Positions 58,821 to 64,000 of a stretch of DNA of 64,000 bases are shown here, one piece after another. The stretch is from Streptomyces natalensis ATCC 27448 (GTDB lineage: Bacteria; Actinomycetota; Actinomycetes; Streptomycetales; Streptomycetaceae). The first letter of the stretch is position 1, and each line of letters begins with the position of its first letter. Under the pieces are notes generated by a model that was given only the letters and a program-made list of their open reading frames with translations, had not been told where the DNA came from and did no database searches. Both the position numbers and the translations under genes were made by a program. The stretch lies in contig NZ_JRKI01000029.1 of the NCBI RefSeq assembly GCF_000935125.1, positions 620,001 to 684,000 of the forward strand, written 5' to 3'.

Positions 58821-58848
58821 GCGCTACCGCTCGCATGAGCGGTAGCGC
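58821..58848 (-). promoter_or_regulatory. 28-bp perfect inverted repeat, candidate SorC-type operator
   Basis: GCGCTACCGCTC and GAGCGGTAGCGC form perfect arms around GCAT. The site lies about +13 to +40 relative to the predicted start of transcription, just before the regulator gene, an ideal repression position. It could also form a hairpin in the mRNA or terminate the upstream MFS transcript. Confidence 0.65.
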
Positions 58849-58867
58849 CTCATATGCACCTTTTCCC

Positions 58868-58896
58868 TATTAAAACTCCTGGGAGGGTGCTGTCAA
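58868..58896 (-). promoter_or_regulatory. Consensus-like promoter of the SorC-type regulator and importer operon
   Basis: On the minus strand TTGACA (58896-58891) and TTAATA (58873-58868) are 17 bases apart. The -10 box overlaps the stop codon of the MFS gene. TGCATATGAG follows, like the element after the promoter at 54404. Confidence 0.75.
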
Positions 58897-60231
58897 CGTC
58901 CCGACCGGCCGGCGCTCGGCCCGAGGGTCGGCGGCGGGGTCGGCGGCAGGGGCGGCGTCCGCTTCCGGTCGCGCCTGGGGTGTCTTCATGAGCAGGACCA
59001 GGACGGTGCTGAGCAGATGCAGGGCCGCGTAGATCCACATGACGCCCCCGATGCCGATCACGCCGGTGAAGACCGTGCCGAGGAGCGGGCCGAAGGCCAT
59101 GCTGGCGCCGGCGCCCAGGGTGTACGCCGACATGATCTGGCCCTTGCGCTGGGGATCCTGCGCGGTCATCAGGGGCGGCAGCGGGACGTAGCCGGCCATG
59201 CCGACGCCGAGCGCGCCGGCGGCAAGGGCGACGAGCGGGTAGTCGTGGCCCGCGGCTTCGGGGACGTAGTAGAGGGCCAGGCAGGCGAGCGCCGAGACCA
59301 CGCCGCCGAGCCAGGCGACGGTTTTGCGCCGGCTCCACCGGTCGCCGAGCGCCCCGAAGAGGACGACGCAGGCGAGATTGCTGACCATCATCACGATCAG
59401 CAGGGAGGCCCACTCCTGAGCGCTGAAGCCGATCCGGTCGATGAGGAAGAGCGGGATGAAGACCCACACGCCGAACTGCGAGGTGGTGTTGATGAGCCGG
59501 ACCACCGCGCCCATGCCGACACGCGGTTCGGTGAACATGACGGTGAAACAGCCCAGGAAGGTGCGCGGCAGGCTGATGCGCTCCCGGCTCTTGGACAGGC
59601 CCTGGAATCCGGTGCGTTCGCGCAGGAGGAACAGGACGACCAGGGCGCCCGCGACGATCATCGCCAGGGACACCCACAGCGTGTGGTAGAAGCCGATCGT
59701 GGGCTTGAGGAGCGAGACCAGGACGGAGCCGATGACGGGATAGCCCATGGTGAAGCAGAACCAGAACCAGCCGAGCGCCTTGCCGAGCTGGCGTTCCGGG
59801 GCGCCCGCCATGATCCAGACCATGAATCCGTAGGCGAACAGGGGATAGCCGAATCCGCGCAGGCCGTAGGTGAAGAGGATCAGCCCGTACGCATGCGTGG
59901 GGATGGCGACCGCGAGCAGCAGCGCATGGCAGACCGCCCAGCAGGCGGCGCCGGTCATCATCACCCGGCGCGGCCCCCACAGGTCGCAGAGGCCGCCGGC
60001 CAGGAAGGCGCCGATCGCGGCGGTGACGCCGTAGACCGTGAAGATGATGCCGACGCTCGCCTCCGCGAAGCCGAGGTCGGTCTTGAAGTACGTGGGCAGA
60101 TAGCTGGTCTCCACACCGTCGCCGATCATGAAGAGCAGGACGCCGAAATAGCCCCAGATCAGGGCCCGGGGGATCCCGAGGACGGCGGGGCGGGGCAGCG
60201 ACGGATCGCGCTCTTGAGGTGTGCGCAGCAC
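58870..60231 (-). CDS. MFS polyol permease, RbtT/DalT-like
   Basis: A 453-residue membrane protein starting at GTG 60231, nine bases after AGGAAGG. Twelve membrane segments are predicted. The early LLFMIGDGVETSYLPTYF segment and DLWGPRRVMMTG between segments 2 and 3 (the MFS loop motif) match the ribitol/D-arabitol permeases RbtT and DalT and their relatives; ALGDRWSRRKTVAWLGG is the matching loop between segments 8 and 9. A C-terminal Ala-rich tail follows. It would import a pentitol by proton symport, beside the ABC importer. It ends in a TAA that overlaps the next promoter. Confidence 0.85.
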   Translation of the reverse strand: MLRTPQERDPSLPRPAVLGIPRALIWGYFGVLLFMIGDGVETSYLPTYFKTDLGFAEASVGIIFTVYGVTAAIGAFLAGGLCDLWGPRRVMMTGAACWAVCHALLLAVAIPTHAYGLILFTYGLRGFGYPLFAYGFMVWIMAGAPERQLGKALGWFWFCFTMGYPVIGSVLVSLLKPTIGFYHTLWVSLAMIVAGALVVLFLLRERTGFQGLSKSRERISLPRTFLGCFTVMFTEPRVGMGAVVRLINTTSQFGVWVFIPLFLIDRIGFSAQEWASLLIVMMVSNLACVVLFGALGDRWSRRKTVAWLGGVVSALACLALYYVPEAAGHDYPLVALAAGALGVGMAGYVPLPPLMTAQDPQRKGQIMSAYTLGAGASMAFGPLLGTVFTGVIGIGGVMWIYAALHLLSTVLVLLMKTPQARPEADAAPAADPAADPRAERRPVGTLTAPSQEF

Positions 60232-60313
60232 GGCGGGGACCTTCCTGACGGGCCGGGCGTTCGCCCGAATGTGGCCATCAGACTGAACAACCTCACAGAC
60301 AATTTCAAGAGCT

Positions 60314-60330
60314 TCACATAAAGTGTGTGA
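60314..60330. promoter_or_regulatory. TCACA-N7-TGTGA inverted repeat between MFS and DeoR genes
   Basis: A 5-bp inverted repeat in an AT-rich, divergent promoter region, 18 bases upstream of the DeoR-type regulator start. It is a candidate site for that regulator or a Crp-type protein. Confidence 0.45.
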
Positions 60331-60347
60331 TGTTCTAGGGTGAGCGC

Positions 60348-61196
60348 ATGGCGGAAAACCGCCGCCGAATCGAACGGGGGATGCCCACGATGAGAGCGAG
60401 TCGCGGCTCCGAGGCCGAGGTGGAGGAGCGCCGTCAGGCGGTGCTGCGCCATGTCGCCCAGGAGGGCGGGATCCGCATCGCCGAGCTCGCCGCGCGGATG
60501 CGGGTCAGCGTGATGACCATGCACCGCGACCTGGACAACCTTCACGAGCGCCAGCTGCTGCGCAAGGGCCGCGGGGTGGCCACCGCCTTCTCCAACGTCG
60601 CCATGGAGAGCGCGCTGCGCTTCCGCGAGAACTCCCATACGGAGCTGAAGACCGCCATCGCGGAGGCACTCGCGGAGGAGGTCTCCCCCGGCGACACGGT
60701 GCTGATCGACTGCGGCTCCACGCTCTTCCCGCTCGCCCGCCGGCTCGCCACCGTCGAGGGGATCCGGGTGATCACCAACTCGCTGCGCATCACCTACCTC
60801 CTGGCGTCCTCGCCGGCCGAGGTGACGCTGCTGGGCGACCGCTACTACGAGGACTTCGAGTCCTGCGCCGGGCCGCAGTCCCGCCGCCAGCTCCAGGACA
60901 TCCGCGCCACCGTCGCCTTCGTCACCGCCACGTCGGTCCGCGAGGGCCGGCTCTACCACCCGGTGCGCGAGTACGCGGAGACGAAACAGGCGTATCTCCA
61001 GGCCGCGGACCGCGCCGTACTGGCCGTCGACCACAGCAAGTTCGGCCGCACGGCCACCTATCCGTACGGCGATGTCGGCGGCTACGACCTGCTGGTCACC
61101 GACGCCGACACCCCCGAGAGCGAACTGCGGCCCGTCCGCGACCTCGGCGTCGAGGTCCGCACCGTCGAGGTCCGCACCGGGGACACCCCCGGCTGA
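60348..61196 (+). CDS. DeoR-family transcriptional regulator
   Basis: A 282-residue protein. ATG 60348 has AGGGTGA close upstream; ATG 60381 and 60390, after GGGGGAT, are alternatives. The winged helix-turn-helix (RRQAVLRHVAQEGGIRIAELAARMRVSVMTMHRDLDNLHERQLLRKGRG, about 30-78) is of DeoR type. The sugar-phosphate-sensing domain (about 95-260) has DTVLIDCGSTLFPLARRL, VITNSLRITYLL and LAVDHSKFGR, all characteristic. It is divergent from the polyol permease and upstream of the dehydrogenase and kinase genes, and probably represses the catabolic part of the locus, while the SorC-type protein controls import. Confidence 0.9.
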   Translation: MAENRRRIERGMPTMRASRGSEAEVEERRQAVLRHVAQEGGIRIAELAARMRVSVMTMHRDLDNLHERQLLRKGRGVATAFSNVAMESALRFRENSHTELKTAIAEALAEEVSPGDTVLIDCGSTLFPLARRLATVEGIRVITNSLRITYLLASSPAEVTLLGDRYYEDFESCAGPQSRRQLQDIRATVAFVTATSVREGRLYHPVREYAETKQAYLQAADRAVLAVDHSKFGRTATYPYGDVGGYDLLVTDADTPESELRPVRDLGVEVRTVEVRTGDTPG

Positions 61197-61258
61197 GCCG
61201 GTCCAGGCCGCCGCTCACCCGCCTCCCCCTCCTCCTCCCCCGAGAAAGGCCCTCCTCC

Positions 61259-62257
61259 ATGCGCGCTGTCGTCATCCACACCCCCGGGCACTACGAGGTC
61301 ACCACCGTCGACGACCCCACCCCGGGCCCCGGCGAGGTCATCGTCGCGCCCGTCGCGGTGGGCATCTGCGGCACCGATGTGCACATCGTCCAGGGGGAGT
61401 TCGCGCCCACCCCGTACCCGATCATTCCCGGCCACGAGTTCACCGGCGAGATCGTCGCGCTGGGCGCCGGGGTCACCGGGCTGCGCACCGGCGAGCAGGT
61501 CGCCGTCGACCCGTCGCTCTTCTGCGGCGCCTGCCATTACTGCGCGATCGGGCACGGCAACCTGTGCGAGAACTGGGGCGCGATCGGCGACACCGTGGAC
61601 GGCGCGATGGCCGAGTACGTCAAGGTGCCGGCCGCCAACTGCTACCGGCTGCCCGAGAGCGTCGACGTCGCGCAGGGCACCCTGATCGAGCCGCTGTCGT
61701 GCGCGGTGCGCGGCTTCGACGTGCTGCCGCGCCGCCTCGGGGACCACTACCTCATCTACGGGGCGGGCACCATGGGCCTGATGATGCTTCAGCTCGCCAA
61801 GGCCGCCGGCGCGGCCTCCCTCTCGGTCGTGGACATCAACAAGGACCGGCTGGCGGTCGCCCGGCAGCTGGGCGCGGACGCCACCGCGGCGAGTGCGGCG
61901 GATCTGGACCGGCCGCAGGGCTGGGAAACCGTCATCGACTGCACCGGCGTCATCCCCGTCATCGAGGACGGCCTGACCCGGGTGCGCCGCGGCGGCACCT
62001 TCCAGCAGTTCGGCGTCGCGCCGTCCGCCGCCAAGGCGTCCTTCTCGCCGTTCCACGTGTACAACGACGAGATCACCATCGTCGGGTCGATGGCCGTACT
62101 GCACAGCTTCGGGCGCGCCGTGGACCTGATGGCGAAGGGGGTCATCGACGCGGACACGATGCTCACGCACAGCTTCGGGCTGGCGGACTTCGGCTCCGCC
62201 CTCCAGACGTTCAAGGACGGCTCCGGGCGCAAGATCCAGATCCGACCGCAGAGCTGA
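61259..62257 (+). CDS. Zinc-dependent polyol dehydrogenase (MDR family)
   Basis: A 332-residue protein from ATG 61259, with GAGAAAGG about ten bases upstream. Catalytic zinc ligands are Cys37, His59 and Glu60; the structural zinc site is Cys89, Cys92, Cys95 and Cys103. The NAD-binding fold has YGAGTMGLMMLQLAKAAGA (about 162-180) and VVDINKDRL, with Asp at the strand end pointing to NAD over NADP. It oxidises a sugar alcohol such as D-arabitol, xylitol or sorbitol to a ketose. The xylulokinase gene that follows makes D-xylulose the best guess for the product. Confidence 0.88.
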   Translation: MRAVVIHTPGHYEVTTVDDPTPGPGEVIVAPVAVGICGTDVHIVQGEFAPTPYPIIPGHEFTGEIVALGAGVTGLRTGEQVAVDPSLFCGACHYCAIGHGNLCENWGAIGDTVDGAMAEYVKVPAANCYRLPESVDVAQGTLIEPLSCAVRGFDVLPRRLGDHYLIYGAGTMGLMMLQLAKAAGAASLSVVDINKDRLAVARQLGADATAASAADLDRPQGWETVIDCTGVIPVIEDGLTRVRRGGTFQQFGVAPSAAKASFSPFHVYNDEITIVGSMAVLHSFGRAVDLMAKGVIDADTMLTHSFGLADFGSALQTFKDGSGRKIQIRPQS

Positions 62258-62300
62258 ACTCCCTTACCCCTTGGTCTCGTTGCACGGAAGCGACATCGAC

Positions 62301-63704
62301 ATGCCCACAGTTGCCGGGGTGGATTCCTCCACCCAGTCCTGCAAGGTCGTCGTCTGCGACGCCGACACCGGGGAAGTACTGCACCGGGGCCGCGCCGCCC
62401 ATCCCGAGGGCACCGAGGTCGCCCCCGAAGCCTGGTGGCGGGCGCTCCTCGAAGCGGGCAACGGCCTGCTGGAACGCGTCGATGCCCTCGCGGTCGCGGG
62501 GCAGCAGCACGGCCTGGTCGCGCTGGACGCGACCGGACTGCCGGTGCGCGAGGCGCTGCTGTGGAACGACACCCGCTCGGCGCAGGCGGCGGCGGATCTG
62601 GTCGATGAGCTCGGCGGGCCGGAGAAATGGGCCGAGGCGGTCGGCACCGTACCGGTGGCGGCCATCACCGTCGCCAAGCTGCGCTGGCTGGCCGCGCACG
62701 AGCCGCGCCATGCGGACCGTACGGACCGGGTGCTGCTGCCGCACGACTGGCTGACCTGGCAGCTGTGCGGCGGCCCCGGTACGGGCGCAGAACCGGTCAC
62801 CGACCGGGGCGACGCCTCGGGCACCGGTTACTGGTCCCCGGCCGAGGGCGCCTACCGCCGCGATCTGCTCGCCCTCGCCTTCGGCGGCCGTACCCCCGAA
62901 CTGCCGCGGGTGCTCGGCCCCACCGAGGCGGCCGGCCGCACCCCGTACGGGGCGCTGGTGGCGGCCGGGACGGGCGACAACATGGGCGCGGCCCTGGGGC
63001 TGGGCATCCGGCCGGGCGATGTCGTCATCTCGCTGGGGACCAGCGGTACCGCCTTCGCCCTCACCGAGCACCCGGTGGGCGAACCCACCGGCGCCGTCGC
63101 CGGGTTCGCCGACGCCACCGGCCGCTATCTGCCCCTGGTGTGCACCCTGAACGCGGCCCGGGTCCTCAGCTCCACCGCCCGCATGCTCGGCATCGCCCTC
63201 GACGACCTCGGCCCCCTCGCCCGCGCGGCCGACCCGGGCGCCGGCGGCCTGGTTCTGCTCCCCTACCTGGGCGGCGAGCGGACCCCCAATCTCCCGGAGG
63301 CCGCGGGCAGTCTGATGGGCATGCGCAAGGCGAACATGCACCCGCCGAACTTCGCCCGCGCGGCCGTCGAGGGCATGTTGTGCAATATGGCCGACGCCCT
63401 CGACCGGCTGCGGGCCCAGGACGTCGAGGCGCGCCGCGTGCTGATCATCGGCGGTGCGGCCAAGGCGCCCGTGGTCGGCGAGATCGCCGCCGAGATCTTC
63501 GGTACCCCGGTCACCGTCCCCGAACCCGAGGAGTACGTGGCCCTGGGCGCGGCCCGGCAGGCCGCCTGGGCCCTGGCGGGGACGCCCGAACCGCCGCACT
63601 GGCCGGTGGCCGCGGCGCGGCAGATCCCCGCACCGGCCGACGGCACCGCCGGCCGTCGCATCCGGGAGGCGTATGCCGACGCGCGGTCGATGGTGTACGG
63701 CTGA
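62301..63704 (+). CDS. xylB: Xylulokinase (FGGY family)
   Basis: A 467-residue protein from ATG 62301, with GGAAG ten bases upstream; the frame is also open to 62271. The N-terminal ATPase domain starts TVAGVDSSTQSCKVVV (phosphate-1 loop), then AVAGQQHGLVALD and LLWNDTRS. AAGTGDNMGAALGLG holds the catalytic Asp (near 230), and SLGTSGTAFAL is the phosphate-2 motif. LPYLGGERTPNLPEAAGSLMGM is the FGGY-type signature near 325. It phosphorylates D-xylulose for the pentose-phosphate pathway. It is the last gene of the DeoR-dehydrogenase-kinase unit. Confidence 0.9.
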   Translation: MPTVAGVDSSTQSCKVVVCDADTGEVLHRGRAAHPEGTEVAPEAWWRALLEAGNGLLERVDALAVAGQQHGLVALDATGLPVREALLWNDTRSAQAAADLVDELGGPEKWAEAVGTVPVAAITVAKLRWLAAHEPRHADRTDRVLLPHDWLTWQLCGGPGTGAEPVTDRGDASGTGYWSPAEGAYRRDLLALAFGGRTPELPRVLGPTEAAGRTPYGALVAAGTGDNMGAALGLGIRPGDVVISLGTSGTAFALTEHPVGEPTGAVAGFADATGRYLPLVCTLNAARVLSSTARMLGIALDDLGPLARAADPGAGGLVLLPYLGGERTPNLPEAAGSLMGMRKANMHPPNFARAAVEGMLCNMADALDRLRAQDVEARRVLIIGGAAKAPVVGEIAAEIFGTPVTVPEPEEYVALGAARQAAWALAGTPEPPHWPVAAARQIPAPADGTAGRRIREAYADARSMVYG

Positions 63705-63722
63705 TCGGGGAAGCCGGTGTGT

Positions 63723-63756
63723 GCACGCTCCGGTTGCGGGGGCGGCGGAGCCGTGC
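63723..63756 (+). terminator. Possible terminator after the xylulokinase gene
   Basis: GCACGCTCCG and CGGAGCCGTGC pair as a 10-bp stem with one bulged base around a 13-base GC-rich loop, about 20 bases after the stop codon. Confidence 0.45.
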
Positions 63757-63920
63757 GTGCCGCCGCCGAGGCCGCGTCGGGCGCCTGACAGAGGGCCCGC
63801 GGCCCCGGGGCGTGCCACCCACCGCGCTGACTGCTTAGGCCACTTGGCCCCAAGAGATGACCGCCATCACGTTGTTCCCGGTTTGCCGTGCTTCGATCTC
63901 GGCATGGAGGTACTGACGTG

Positions 63921-64000
63921 ATGATCGCTGCACATCGACAGCAGGACGCCGCGCAGGCGGGTACGCCCCGGCGGCGGGTACTGACCGCGGCCGCGCTGGC
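63921..64000 (+). CDS. Tat-exported protein, N-terminal fragment (truncated by window edge)
   Basis: The frame from ATG 63921 (or GTG 63918), with GGAGG about eight bases upstream, runs to the window edge for 26 residues. PRRRVLTAAAL is a twin-arginine signal at the expected position (about residues 16-26). The mature protein is outside the window; secreted hydrolases and redox enzymes are the usual cargo. Confidence 0.6.
   Translation, partial: MIAAHRQQDAAQAGTPRRRVLTAAAL

Overview
The window looks like chromosomal DNA of a Streptomyces-type actinomycete. Base composition is very GC-rich with G/C at most third codon positions. GTG starts are frequent, and many genes overlap by four bases (ATGA or GTGA). 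The gene families also fit: a SARP-like STAND ATPase, DasR-type chitinase control, Tat and lipoprotein exports, EfeO/EfeB, PPK2 and LanB/LanC. No rRNA, tRNA, CRISPR array, transposase or integrase was recognised.

Layout. 1-7.2 kb: the end of a FadR-type regulator, an RNA-repair pair (Rnl1-like RNA ligase and polynucleotide kinase-phosphatase), a dienelactone hydrolase, a small membrane protein, and a STAND/TPR ATPase with a GPP34 protein downstream. 7.6-13.7 kb: a complete dipeptide/oligopeptide ABC importer operon with a fused double ATPase, closed by a strong terminator. 13.9-25.7 kb: a secreted PE-PPE/cutinase-like hydrolase and then a stress or dormancy island. The island holds an HTH/FMN-binding protein, three universal stress proteins, a CNB-domain protein, a DevS-like GAF histidine kinase with a DevR-like regulator, two CBS-BON proteins and an orphan KdpB. 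A PPK2 and a third CBS-BON gene at 37-38.6 kb seem to belong to the same network, because a nearly identical 17-bp palindrome precedes several of these genes. 26-36 kb: a cell-envelope operon (small membrane protein, deacetylase-glycosyltransferase fusion, LCP protein), a CPBP protein, a FUSC exporter-like protein, a GH18 chitinase with DasR-like sites, and an MscS channel.

38.8-46.9 kb: a minimal class I lanthipeptide operon (precursor, LanB, LanC) with an attenuator-like hairpin after the precursor gene. Next come an orphan ornithine carbamoyltransferase, a YbdK-type glutamate-cysteine ligase and a SixA-type phosphatase. 47-54.3 kb: EfeO and EfeB without EfeU, a phosphoesterase/phospholipase C-like secreted protein, a GAF-SpoIIE phosphatase, a DHFR/RibD-like reductase and an RsbW-like ATPase. 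54.5-63.7 kb: a polyol (probably D-arabitol or related) locus with a SorC-type regulator, an ABC importer lacking its ATPase, an RbtT/DalT-like MFS permease, a DeoR regulator, a zinc polyol dehydrogenase and a xylulokinase. The window ends in the first codons of a Tat-exported protein.

The most notable points are the SapB-like ring spacing of the class I lanthipeptide precursor, the shared palindromic operator of the stress island, the amyloid-like N-terminal motif of the STAND protein beside a GPP34 gene, the RNA-repair pair, and an unusual number of in-frame coding minisatellites. All functions are read from sequence features and family knowledge; no database search was run.
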